Below, piece by piece: positions 22,301-32,366 of a stretch of DNA of 64,000 nucleotides. The DNA comes from Rhynchopus euleeides (taxonomy: Eukaryota > Euglenozoa > Diplonemea > Diplonemida > Diplonemidae): contig OY723243.1 in the NCBI GenBank assembly GCA_963210315.1, forward strand, positions 2,046,001-2,110,000, written 5' to 3'. Below the pieces are notes generated by a model. It had not been told where the DNA came from. It did no database searches and saw only the letters and a program-made list of their open reading frames with translations. Numbering within the stretch: the first letter of the stretch is position 1; each line of letters opens with the position of its first letter. Both the position numbers and the translations under genes were made by a program.

Positions 22301-22383
22301 AGAGCGCGATGCAATGTTCATGTGTCCTGGTGCTGTGCTTGATCATTATCCTGCTCACTGCGGTCCTGTTGACCCGCCTGTGA
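19355..22383 (+). CDS. STE/MEKK-like protein kinase with C-terminal membrane anchor, three exons
   Basis: Predicted exons 19355-21256, 21976-22131 and 22303-22383 (stop TGA) give a 712-residue protein; all junctions are phase 0. The kinase domain lies at about residues 75-335: glycine loop GEGSYGKVFVG, AIKVI lysine, catalytic HRDVKAANV, DFG, then TSYWMAPEV. All key residues are present, so it should be active. The HRDVKAANV and GTSYWMAPEV blocks are typical of MAP3K/STE11-MEKK and NPK1/ANP kinases. Residues ~340-634 are low-complexity, rich in Ser-Pro sites (RSPRSPRK, SPRSPRSPR). The last exon encodes SAMQCSCVLVLCLIIILLTAVLLTRL in two blocks: a polar start (SAMQC) and a hydrophobic tail, fitting a tail anchor. 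I chose the ATG at 19355 over the upstream GTG-type frame start because the 34 extra residues are only Pro-rich UTR translation. Downstream target unknown. Confidence 0.85.
21257..21975 (+). other. Kinase intron 1 (719 bp), repeat-laden
   Basis: Starts GTATGTCAGTGCG and ends CATCCAACAG; phase 0 on both sides. It holds a 26-bp-arm hairpin (21386-21411 with 21420-21445) and a GC-hairpin dispersed repeat (21523-21655). If retained, translation continues 54 residues through a hydrophobic stretch (CLFTIACFIFLGAVLSAVL and onward) to a TAG at 21416-21418 in the hairpin loop. Confidence 0.7.
21523..21655. repeat. GC-hairpin dispersed repeat, copy inside kinase intron 1
   Basis: Core ACTACCGTGGCCTCCGG, then GGCTGGGGGGCTCCGCC continuing into CCCCAG, which folds into a strong hairpin. 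The downstream part (about 21577-21655) also matches 34866-34940, so the repeat unit is longer than the hairpin. Confidence 0.85.
22132..22302 (+). other. Kinase intron 2 (171 bp)
   Basis: Starts GTATGCACAG, ends CACCCACCACAG, phase 0, and is a multiple of three without a stop. Splicing joins TNITRM to SAMQCSC. Confidence 0.65.
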
Positions 22384-24446
22384 AGACAGCCGGGGCGCTA
22401 TCCGGGCAACCTCCTCTGCATAAACCATGCATGGTCACCATGCCACACCCAGATGCCCTCGTACCCACTGTCGACACTATTGAAAGGGTATATATGTAGT
22501 GAGAGCGTTGTTGTTGCCGCTCCTACTCACACTTCGTTCAAAGGTGGCAACATGAAGTTGTTGACCTATTTGTGAGACGGCCGCGTTGATGTTCCCACGG
22601 ACGAGGCGATACCCTGATTCGCCCTCAGAATTGTCTTGGGTGTCTGTTATGTGCATTCGTGATCAGATTGGTACGGGGGAGGGAGGGAGGGGGGGGGGAC
22701 GTGTCAGGAGCAGGGCCAGCTTTGCCGTGTCGCCTGCTGTCCCCAGGGCAGCCCCGGAAAAAATGCACAGCGCTGCTCCTGAGGGGCTCTTCATATTTTC
22801 ACGAGCTTCATCCGTATTGTTTCTGCCCACTTCATATCAAGTCCTACCTTGCTTGACTTGCCAGTGTTGCGTGCGTAAGACTTTCAAAATCTGTGCATTG
22901 CGAATGCAATCGTGCAGTGGTCTTCACCCCCTTGTCTCAACCTTCATCAGTTCCGGCCAGTGTTCTCCCGGAACAACACGTCGCAACCATCCGTCTGTAC
23001 GTCATTTGCCTGTATTCATCTTGCTGTGTTTGGAGGCTTTCGCTCTGTGCCAAGTTGTGTTCAATCTGCCACATAACTTGTAGGCATGTTCAGTGATCTG
23101 CACTTCCCAGCCAAGGCTTCTTTTGATTCATTGTGCCCTTCGAGCGGAGTCCGCAAACCTCCCAGTTTGTAAGTGGAACTCAACCTGCCGAACTTTGGGG
23201 AGGCGTGCTGTCTTCCGGGGAAGGGGGGGGGGGGAGCCCATGTCATGCGCGCTCCTTTATCCGGCAAAGGCGCGCAGTGTGGCGGAACAGTCCGGTTTTG
23301 CGCCAACAAAACGACGGGTATCTTTGCCCAACTCAGGAAGCATTACACCGCGCGGACACCCCTTCCGAACAGAAACGACTCCCGCTCGTGCCGCCAACAC
23401 CAAAACCCCCAAAACTTCTTGTCCGACCCTAATGTTCTCCTCCCTTGCATACCCCTCCACTACCGTTTCCTTGTCTCTTGTCTCCTTTTTCCCCTCTACA
23501 CTCCATTACTATTTCTACAACTATCACGCCAGAGCGCGCGTATCCCATGTGAGGACAACACGTACCCCTTCCCACGGTGATGCGCACCATGGGAGTGCCC
23601 ATATGTTGCGTGACCCACCTCCATAAAACATGGCGCACCGCCACGCCCTGACGGCGGCGTCTCTCTGGAAGAGAGCCTCCCTATGCGTGGCCCTGCGGCT
23701 ACACGCGACGCAACACCCGCCTGGCTGTCGGTCGCATTACTCACATATATCCCTCCTGTGGTTGTGTCTTATGTTATTGTCCACGTCCTCCCACCACCAC
23801 CACCCCGCCCTCCTGTTTGGAGGAGAATTCTGCGACCCCTCTCTAGCAACAGGGAGGGTTTTTATGGGCCTGCTGCGAACAGCGGAGCACAGTGTGCCCT
23901 CCTTTAAAAATCAGGGGGGTGAGTGTGCGTGAAAAGTCTGTCCGTTGCTTCTCTTGCGTAGCCCGGTCCCCAGGACACGCGCTCTGTGCGACCCACAAAG
24001 AGGTTTGCACCGGGGTGCCTCAGTCTGGCCCGGCTCTGCACGAGGCGATTTAATCATATGTTCCCAAGCGACAAGGGGGGGGGGGTGAGGATGGGTCTCG
24101 CGTCCAGCACTCTCGGCAAGTACTGCCGATCTAGAGGACCGGTGCCCCCCTTCCCCCCCCCCCTCTATCCCCTATCTCCTCTCTCCTCTCTCCTCCCACG
24201 GTCGGTCATGTATCGACTGTCGGGTAACAGGGTTCTATCAGGGTTAGTTTGCCGCCAAGCGAGCCACCCTTTTTCCTCCTCCTCCTCCGATTGATCTGAT
24301 GCCTCAACAGACTTTCCACGGGGGGTCTGATGCACCTCCTCTCTCTATCATCAATACCCGTGCCGTGCCTTTGGGTTTTCAAAAGGGCAGCATGCAAACT
24401 CCCGTGTGTGTGTGTGGGGGGGGGGGGGGGGGCTACCGTCGAAATC
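22384..24446. other. Gene-free stretch downstream of the kinase
   Basis: G-runs (22677-22700, 23223-23235, 24077-24088) and a GTGTGTG/G-run (24405-24432). Open frames here overlap each other on both strands and show no domain; none is annotated. Confidence 0.5.
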
Positions 24447-24543
24447 AAGGCAATGCCTCCGTGCGGCCAGGAGAACACGAAATAGCGACCCCCTCAACGG
24501 GGAATGCTACGAGCACGGCCAAAAATCGTTCAAAATCGTTCAA
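24447..24543 (+). repeat. Copy of the LINE 3' tail (5'-truncated copy or SINE)
   Basis: Nearly identical to 43807-43901 at the 3' end of the LINE: starts AAGGCAATGCCTCCGTGCGG and ends in short repeats of CAAAATCGTT rather than poly-A. The two copies differ mainly in the number of A residues in this tail. Confidence 0.8.
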
Positions 24544-24634
24544 TCACGGTGGGCCCCCACCCCTGGAGCTATCTCTGACCTCCTTTGCTTGCGGTAGAGC
24601 CTGGCGCAGTGCCGTCTCATGTCTCCTTTAATAA

Positions 24635-24842
24635 ATACCTACCACCCCCCGTGTATATGTCCCCCCCCAAAAGGGGTGGGTGTATGTCACCCCCAGGCGG
24701 CCCTGGCGGGGGGTGACATACACTAACCTACCACCCCCCGTGTATGTGTCACCCCCTCAAAGGTGTGTTCATGTCACCCCCCTCCCGATTTTTGCACCTG
24801 GGGGGGGGGGGGGTGACATATCCACGGGGGGTGGTCGGTATC
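24635..24842. repeat. Palindromic MITE with ACCACCCCCCGTG ends
   Basis: Left end ATACCTACCACCCCCCGTGT (24635-24654); right end read on the minus strand is ATACCGACCACCCCCCGTGG (about 24823-24842). Two internal copies of the same block in direct and inverted orientation (24713-24755) make a multiply folded repeat rich in GTGACATA. Confidence 0.7.
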
Positions 24843-25100
24843 TCTCATTATGACCCCGTGTTGAACGCGTTGGGGCACCTGCTCTTTGATGCGCTGCACG
24901 CAGTGACAGTCACGACGACCAATGCGCAAAAGGGGCGTAGAAGCGGGGGGAGGTGGGGAGGCGGCTGCACTCCGTCAAACCCAGTCATCATAGGACACCG
25001 GGGGGTGCCTATCTTGCCTTGTTGCTGGGGAAATCTGTACTCCCTGGAGCAGGGAGAGCAGTTCCCGGGCTGCTTTTTTGTTGAGAGGCACGTGCAGCCT

Positions 25101-26000
25101 CAAGGCTGTGTTGAGGCCCCTGCGAAGTGGCATGAAGGCGCTAATCCAATAGCTTCAGTCGTTCAGACGATTTTTCCTTCGTCACTTCGCGACTTCGCTG
25201 CGCTTCGTTGCTCCTAACTACTAGGAGAACAGTAGCCGTCTCGATGGTTCCCTCATCCCGCCCGCTCCCCTCCCCACTCCCAATGAGAATGGCAAGCTAT
25301 GAGAGGCTTATTTCGCTCGAAGGTTGTCGGGCCGCGTGAGCTTACCTCGCATTATGGGCTGGCACCTAGCGAAGGCCCCCAGGGTTTGCATTCTCTTCCG
25401 TGTTTCTTGGCACGTTGGGCGGGAAGGATGGTGGCTACGAGGGTGTGCACCGTGAGCACCGCAAGCGGATTAACCAAGCCAGAACCACAGATATATTACT
25501 CCCTCTCACCGGGAACATGGAGCGTAGCCGAAAAAATATGTTCAAACCATTCAAAGGGGGCCCTCGCTACCAGCCACAGCTCGTCAGTCAGTGAGGGGAA
25601 GTGGGCCGTGGCTCACTTCTTCTTACTCAGTCACACCTGGTGGCGAGGGCCGCCAAAGGTCGATAATGCTGCCTGGAGGTGGGGGGGTTGATTTTTTGTC
25701 TTTGCAAAGGACAGACTTTCCAGGTTCAGTTTGGCTGTAGAAAAACACCCCCCGCCCCTGTTCTTTTGTCTCGCACCCCCTTCCAATATCTCCCCCCCCC
25801 CCCCCTCTTTTGTTTATTTTCCATCATCCCGTCATGAGGGCGGCTCGATGATCGCAATGGCGCAGAAGCCGGCAAATTGTTCTTTACCAGTTACGAGCGA
25901 CGAAGCGTAGCGAAGTCGTGAAGTAACGAAGGAAATCGTACGACTGAAGCTATAAGGATCACCTTCATGCCACTTCACAGGGGCTTGCACAGCCTTCGAC
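25101..26000. mobile_element. Fold-back element C with ~120-bp arms
   Basis: The left arm (about 25101-25222) and right arm (about 25886-26000) are inverted copies sharing GAAGTGGCATGAAGG, TAGCTTCAGTCGT and CGACTTCGCT blocks. A third partial copy of the TTCAGTCGTACGATTTCC part lies at about 44517-44570. The spacer (25223-25885) has no recognised gene. Confidence 0.7.
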
Positions 26001-26199
26001 ACAGGTGCGCTCGAAAAGTACGAAAAGAACGAAAGCTAGCCCGGATCTGCCTATTTTTGCAGTTGCTGGGCAGGGTGCTTCTCTTGTTATAGCGAAAGGA
26101 GTACGATTTTTTTCAGACTTCTTTCCCAGATCGTTCTTCCATAACCCTGGTTTGCCATACTTCCACAATATTTTATTTCCCTTGCTGACAGACTCCATA

Positions 26200-26849
26200 A
26201 CAAACACCCCCTACCCCCCACTCCCTACCCCCCACTCCCTACCCCCCACTCCCTACCGCCCACCCCCTACCGCCCACCCCCTACCCCCCACCCCCTACCC
26301 CCCACTCCCTACCCCCCACTCCCTACCGCCCACCCCCTACCCCCCACCCCCTACCCCCCACTCCCTACCCCCCACTCCCTACCGCCCACCCCCTACCCCC
26401 CACTCCCTACCGCCCACCCCCTACCGCCCACCCCCTACCCCCCACCCCCTACCCCCCACTCCCTACCCCCCACTCCCTACCCCCCACTCCCTACCGCCCA
26501 CCCCCTACCCCCCACCCCCTACCCCCCACTCCCTACCCCCCACTCCCTACCGCCCACCCCCTACCCCCCACTCCCTACCGCCCACCCCCTACCGCCCACC
26601 CCCTACCCCCCACCCCCTACCCCCCACTCCCTACCCCCCACTCCCTACCGCCCACCCCCTACCCCCCACCCCCTACCCCCCACTCCCTACCGCCCACCCC
26701 CTACCCCCCACTCCCTACCGCCCACCCCCTACCCCCCACTCCCTACCGCCCACCCCCTACCCCCCACCCCCTACCCCCCACTCCCTACCCCCCACCCCCT
26801 ACCCCCCACTCCCTACCGCCCACCCCCTACCGCCCACTCCCTACCGCCT
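26200..26849. repeat. 14-bp C-rich minisatellite
   Basis: About 46 tandem copies of a 14-bp unit such as CCCTACCCCCCACT with G/C and T/C variants (CCCTACCGCCCACC). One strand is nearly pure G/A/T with G-runs and could form G-quadruplexes. The open frame across it (Pro-rich) is a by-product of the unit length. Confidence 0.92.
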
Positions 26850-27572
26850 AGGATGATTGTGCCTGGAGCGGCAGTGCCCTGATGCGAACCTTAATTTGAA
26901 CGCATGAAAATGGGGTGGCTTGAGCCTCCCCCACAACCAGACAGTTCCAGTGTGCGTATGGCGGTCACTCCGCTTGTCCGCGCCACCTTCGCCCCCCTCA
27001 ATAAGTTCGTTGCTGCAGTGAAGCCATCATACCAACCTTCATCAGACAAGAAAAAACACAGCACGTGGTACGGGGTTGATGCACAAACGACACCCCTATC
27101 AATTTTATTTGGATCGAGTTGTTTTTTTTTTGCTCGACGTATCTTGCGATCCCTGCCACCTGACCCCCTCCCCGACCGCACTTTCATCGGATTCAGATGG
27201 AGGAACGCGTCCAAAGAGGGGGATGTGAGATGGAGAGGGGCGGGGCACGCGCAACACGCACAACAGCCCACAGTTGCCAGTGTTGTTATCACACATTTTT
27301 TTACCACAACAGGGAACCTGTCAGTGTCAAAAAGATAGTAGGCAGCGCTTGGGCAACAAATTCAACCTCCTCATCAGGCTGCGGAGTTGCTTTTGTTTTG
27401 CCCGGATTTGGCACGCAAATGACTGCCACCCCAGCGGGCGGCAGTCATTTGTGTGAGGAAGACCTCTCGATTTCTGCCCATCTCTCTCTCTCTCTCCGTC
27501 TTCTCGCTCCCCCACCCCATCCCCCCCTCCCACAAAGCCGTGGTTGTCCACACAACAGACCACTGGGGTGAG
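26850..27572. other. Gene-free stretch with one perfect hairpin
   Basis: No gene recognised. At 27412-27455 CACGCAAATGACTGCC is followed 12 bp later by its near-perfect reverse complement, forming a 16-bp stem; a TC microsatellite follows at about 27480-27498. Confidence 0.5.
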
Positions 27573-27606
27573 AAAAAACTTTGTGTCTGCAAATCAGAAA
27601 GGGGAG

Positions 27607-27791
27607 AGAAGAACCAGCGGGTATTCGTCGATCGCGAGAACACCCCACACGCCTGCTGCGGGTGTGGTGTGTCCTGCATGATCTGCATAGCAAAGTTTCC
27701 TGCGTTGTTAGCACAACTCCAAAAACTTTGTGTCTGCAAATCAGAAAGGGGAGAGAAGAACCAGCGGGTATTCGTCGATCGCGAGAACACC
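27607..27791. repeat. Terminal repeats of the minus-strand YR element, 3' side
   Basis: A full copy (27607-27724) followed directly by a partial copy (27725-27791), in the same orientation as the copy at 32249-32366. This is the split direct-repeat layout typical of the family. Confidence 0.85.
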
Positions 27792-27857
27792 TCTGGGACC
27801 CTCAGGGACAAATAAACTCCCCCCCCCCCCCTTTTTCTCTCTCTTCAAGTGCTCTTC

Positions 27858-28268
27858 TGGAGAACCCGGCCGTACCGGGAACCTCCCTTTGGTAGTGGTA
27901 TTTGTAGAACCCGGCCGTACCGAGAACCTACATGTCGTGACTGATTTCTGTGGTATTTTCTTTTCCCCCCCTTACCAATCGCCCTGACCCCCTGACTTCC
28001 CGTTGTTCTGTAGAATCCGGCCGTACCGGAAACCTACACTCGGCTCTTGTTTTTCTGTCCTGCCAGCTCGAAGACTGTGGCCGTAAATGTGTTGCAACAC
28101 CGTATCACCTCTTACTCCACTGTATACTTGTTGTCCTGTAGAACCCGGCCGTTCCGGGAACCTACCAACACCCTTGTTGACCTGTGGAACCCGGCCGAAC
28201 CGGGAACCCACCTTGTCACCCTGATTTTCCGTGTGTACCTGTAGAACCCGGCCGTACCGGGAACCTAC
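27858..28268. repeat. Six spaced near-palindromic 28-mers
   Basis: Units start GTAGAACCCGG, have CCGTA in the loop, and end CCGGGAACCTAC. They lie at about 27858, 27904, 28010, 28138, 28183 and 28241 with unrelated spacers of about 17-100 bp. Each can fold as GTAG/CTAC plus CCCGG/CCGGG stems. They lie between the YR element's coding end and its terminal repeat. Confidence 0.85.
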
Positions 28269-28288
28269 ACTGCCCTCCGATTCCTTTT

Positions 28289-30000
28289 TTAGGATTCCTT
28301 CTTCCTTTTTCTCATGGGAGACTCAAACACACTTGCAGCACGAAAAAAGCTCCACACATCGGGTGTCACGTGCACCCCCGGATCCTGTAGAACTGTCCCG
28401 GGCCCAATCATTGGGGCCACGTCGCCCCTGGTAAACCCATCCGCCAGCTGCCGCCCCGTCTCCACCCAGGAAATTTCCACACGTGCACCCACACTCTTCA
28501 CCACCCTCAAAATAAACGCCAGCATCCTGTTGGCTTTTCCGTTTCTGCTGTGCGTGGCTTTCACACTCGCTACCACAGCCGAGTTGTCAACTTTCAGGTT
28601 TACTTGGTGTCCCGGCGCGTACTGCCGTATCCAGACTGCCGCTGCCGCCACCGCCAAGAATTCCTTCAAAAAAATATGCGCCTCTGCCGCCTCCTCTTTG
28701 AACTTGTTGTAAAAAACCATGTCGGGTGTCACCACCGCCCACATGGCCGAGGAGGCATCAGTCCAGATCTCGATGATTGGCAGGGTCACTGGTGCACTTA
28801 TCCATTCGTTCCTTCGGATAATCTGACGCATTTCCCACATGTCTTGTTTCCGGGACTCACACACACTGTGGCGCTGATCCCACTTTTCCACCTTTCCTTC
28901 CACAAAAATCGCAACCTCCCGAAACACCTCCAGTACTGTGACGTGGAAACACAACGGGGTCCAGGAAGCAAAAAGAAACCAAATCAAACCACCACACACA
29001 CCTGCCACTTCCCTCGCCGTCACGTTGTCCCGCATTAGCTCGGTCCACGCTTGGGCCATCAAAAATTTGGACACCCAGTCTGGGTCCAGACGGAATCTTG
29101 CACGCTGCAGGTCGAACTGCAGTCCGATCGCCACAAACAGCTGCGACGGACGCCCGTAGGCCGTATCCTTCTTCAGCTCGACCCCCACAAACTCACACCT
29201 TGCCCGCAGCGCGCTGTGGCGCTGCAGAACTTGTTCTTCACTGTCCCCCAGCACCAAAAAATTGTCCACCCATACCTCCCCCTCCTCAGCCGGAAGGAGT
29301 GTGCGGGCGGTGTGCTGGGCGATGCAGGGGGCCCAACTCCAGCCCATCGGCATCACCTTCATGACCATAGTCACGAACCTGCCGCGTCTATTTCCCAACT
29401 TCACACCAAAGAAAGAAGCAATGCAAGGGTCAAGGGGAAACTGGTAGAAAAAACTAGTTGCGTCCTCCTGGATGCACCAACGTGCCGCCAGCATACGCAG
29501 AGCAAAATCACGGAGCAAGGGCAATTGCATCGGGGGAGGGCGCTGCATAACAGCGTTTATCTTCTTGCCGTTGACGACAAGACGGACATCCACCCCCGAA
29601 GACTTCAAAACGGTAAACACACCCAACACCACCTTCACCGGATGTTCCGGTGACGCCATCACGTGCTGTTCCAGTAAATCTTTTTTGTGACGGAGCATCC
29701 CCTTTGAGATAGCTCGCGCCCACTTGGGGTCCTCCAGATCCACCCCGTCCCGGAACTGCGCACGAAATGTTGCAACACAGGTAAGCATTGAGATCAAGAA
29801 GGGCAAAATGGGGGGGTGGGGGAGGGACAGCAACTTTGAAAAATCAATACGGGAAAGGGAAATCCTGGCAAGGGGGAGGTTCGGACTGCGGTGGATCGGT
29901 GTCGAGTACCGTTCCGTGTGTGCTCCCGAAAACAAATCCGGGTTGCGCAGTATCGACACCTCCCCCCCGTATCTCGGCGAGATGTCTGGCCCATAGCCCC
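28289..30000 (-). CDS. Reverse transcriptase-RNase H of the minus-strand YR retroelement (fossil)
   Basis: RT palm region followed by an RNase H-like region of the kind found in DIRS/VIPER elements. The open frame extends upstream into the YR overlap region; the RT homology begins at about 30.0 kb. Confidence 0.8.
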
Positions 30001-30051
30001 CACTGTGGGGCGGCTTGTAAAACGGGCCCAGACCCGTCCTCGCCCTCTTCC

Positions 30052-31062
30052 TCACCGGAGCCTCAACGACAACATTGTCGAGAGCTCCAAAGACTTCTTT
30101 GCCGCAGGCAATTCTACGACTGGCAAATACCTCAACAGGCTTTCCACCGTGGCGTGCCTTGAGATCTTTGCGATCTCGTCCAACGGCGTTCCCTGCCGCA
30201 ACAGGAAAGTGCATGCACCCCTCCGCACGGAGTGCACGGTGAGCCGAGGATGCACCTTCTTCAGTGCCCTGGCAAAAACCTCCTGCGAAAAGGGAAAAAG
30301 GAGGGCGTGCGGGGGGTGCACGTTCTTCAGGTGAGACAGCAGGGCAAGGCACACAGGCGACAGGAACAGGATTGTGGTCATCCCCATCTTGAACGGGTCC
30401 GACTTCGTCCCGGACCAGTCCACCACCACCCCGTCCACACGAGGCGTCACCCGTTCCCACACCAGCCCCCTCACGTCCCCCCCACGAGCCGCCCCCGCCC
30501 ACATCATCTCCAGTGCCAAGGCCAAAAGTGGAGAACGCGCCTGACGCACTGCTTCCTGCATCTCCGCAAACTCGATGGGGGGGGCCTGCTTCATGGGCTT
30601 CCTGCCCCCTGCCCGCAGAAACGACCTCTCCAGGTCCTTCAACAACGGAGGAACCGGCTTGGGCAACAAACCAACTCGGTGCAGAACCCCCTTGAGCGCC
30701 TGCAGGTACTGCAAGGCCGCCTGGGGCGACAATCCTTCCTCCTGCTTCAGCGAAAGAAAAAGCACCACGAGATGGGGAACGGGGGTCTTCCCCTCCCGTG
30801 CCTCCCATTCCTGTTGAAAAAGAAAAAACATCCTGGCCACCGAACCGTAGCTCCCCCACGTCGTGGGCGCCAGGGCCCCTCTCAGATGGCCCTCCGCAGC
30901 GGTCAGGATCCTTGCGCGGGTCGCTTTGGTTAAAGGCGGGGGTTTCCAGCGGGGGCGGCCCCGCCGGCTTTCCCCCCCTTGATCTTGCCGCCCTGCGGAA
31001 ACGGGTACGGGCCCCACCCCTTGCCCCCCCGGTTGCTCCCCTGACCCCACCCAGGTCCCCAC
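30052..31062 (-). CDS. Tyrosine recombinase of the minus-strand YR retroelement (fossil)
   Basis: A 336-residue frame with helical core-binding and catalytic parts of the tyrosine recombinase family in normal order. It overlaps the gag-like part upstream and adjoins the RT part downstream. Confidence 0.85.
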   Translation of the reverse strand: MGTWVGSGEQPGGQGVGPVPVSAGRQDQGGESRRGRPRWKPPPLTKATRARILTAAEGHLRGALAPTTWGSYGSVARMFFLFQQEWEAREGKTPVPHLVVLFLSLKQEEGLSPQAALQYLQALKGVLHRVGLLPKPVPPLLKDLERSFLRAGGRKPMKQAPPIEFAEMQEAVRQARSPLLALALEMMWAGAARGGDVRGLVWERVTPRVDGVVVDWSGTKSDPFKMGMTTILFLSPVCLALLSHLKNVHPPHALLFPFSQEVFARALKKVHPRLTVHSVRRGACTFLLRQGTPLDEIAKISRHATVESLLRYLPVVELPAAKKSLELSTMLSLRLR

Positions 31063-32164
31063 GAACGGTTCTGGGAAAGGTAGGGGGGGCGGGACGCATG
31101 GGTGAGCCGAAAAGCAGGTTTTTGGGGCCCCCCCGCTTTCACCCCGTCACTCAGGTACCCCGGGAGGAACGGGTCCGCACCACAAATACGTTCTTCCACC
31201 AACTTTGCTCTCCCCCAATCCCCCGTAGCCTCCCCTTCCAACAAAGCCTGGGCCCGGCCCATCTGCCACACCGCCAGCTGCACCCAGTCCTCCTCCGAAC
31301 GGACCTGCCCAGCTTTGCGCAGGAGAAAGATCGCGTTGCGAAGGATGGCCCGCGCCTCCGACTGGGTGGCCGCGTGCGGCGCTGACCGAGACCCCTCCCC
31401 TTTTTTCAACAGAGGAGCAAGGTGGTGGTGCAGCATCACCCCAGCCCCATCCTTTTCCGTGGGCGACATCACCGCCCACGTCCGCACCTCCAACGCGTGC
31501 TTCCCCAACCCCTTCTCCTCCCCCCCCACCTTCTCTTTCTTTCTTTTTTCCCCCTCCTCCCGTAGAATCTGAACGAACCAGCCCACGCCCGTCTCAGGGG
31601 CCGGCGGAGGGGGGGCGGGAGCTCCCGGCCCCAGGATCGCGCCCCCCACCGGGGGCGGCTGCAGCCCCGCCGAGGCCGGAATCGCCGGCACCGGCGGCAT
31701 CTGTCCCGCAATGCCATGCTGCGGCGGGAGCGCGGCGGAACCCAGCTGCAGCGCCTGCGGCCCCGTCCGCGGCCCGGCTGCATGCCCTGCGTGCCCCGGC
31801 GGTCCGTGCGCGTTGGCCAGCGCCTGCTGGACCAGGGGCCCAGCAGCCCCGGGAGCGTCGCCTGCAGCTCCGCCACCATGGCCTCGTGGCCCATCACGGG
31901 TGGCGGCACCGGGGACGCCTTTCCCCGCCTCCGCACCACGCGTCTCACGCTGCGGGTTTGCGGGGGGGTCACCTTCACCCCAGCCGGGGCGTCCGCGCCC
32001 GCATCGCCCGCCTCGCCTGCGTCGCCCGCGACGCTCTCGGCCTCCGCGGCGTTTGTGGCGTCCACCTCGGGCTGCTCCTCCTCCTCAGCCTCCTCCTCAG
32101 GCTCCGGCACCGCGGCAGGGGGCGGCGACTTCTTCTTCGCCGGCTTGGCGGAGCGTTTCGTCAT
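30930..32164 (-). pseudogene. Gag-like part of the minus-strand YR retroelement (fossil)
   Basis: A region beginning with a basic Lys/Pro stretch and an acidic Glu-rich stretch, then a Pro/Ala linker and a globular helical part ending in a Gly/Arg-rich tail. It leads the element and is gag-like by position and composition only. Confidence 0.5.
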
Positions 32165-32248
32165 CTCTTGGGGTGGGGGTGAAAGGGGCGTGTGGGGGTT
32201 TCTCGCGGGGGAGGTGAGCGAGAAGTGTTGTGTAAGGGCAAGCACGAG

Positions 32249-32366
32249 AGAAGAACCAGCAAATTCTTCGTCGATCGCGAGAACACCCCACACGCCTGCT
32301 GCGGGTGTGGTGTGTCCTGCATGATCTGCATAGCAAAGTTTCCTGCGTTGTTAGCACAACTCCAAA
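32249..32366. repeat. Terminal repeat of the minus-strand YR element, 5' side
   Basis: Matches 27607-27724 almost base for base; shared blocks include TTCGTCGATCGCGAGAACAC and CCTGCGTTGTTAGCACAACT. Confidence 0.88.

Noticed and set aside
26005-26856. 283-codon Pro-rich open frame (LPPTPY repeats)
   Set aside because: It comes from the C-rich 14-bp minisatellite and lacks stops only because of its composition.
27858-28268. CRISPR array
   Set aside because: Repeats are spaced irregularly, lie inside a eukaryotic retroelement's non-coding end and have no cas genes nearby.
28314-31572. Plus-strand open frames opposite the minus-strand YR retroelement
   Set aside because: They are antisense shadows of the RT, recombinase and gag-like parts.
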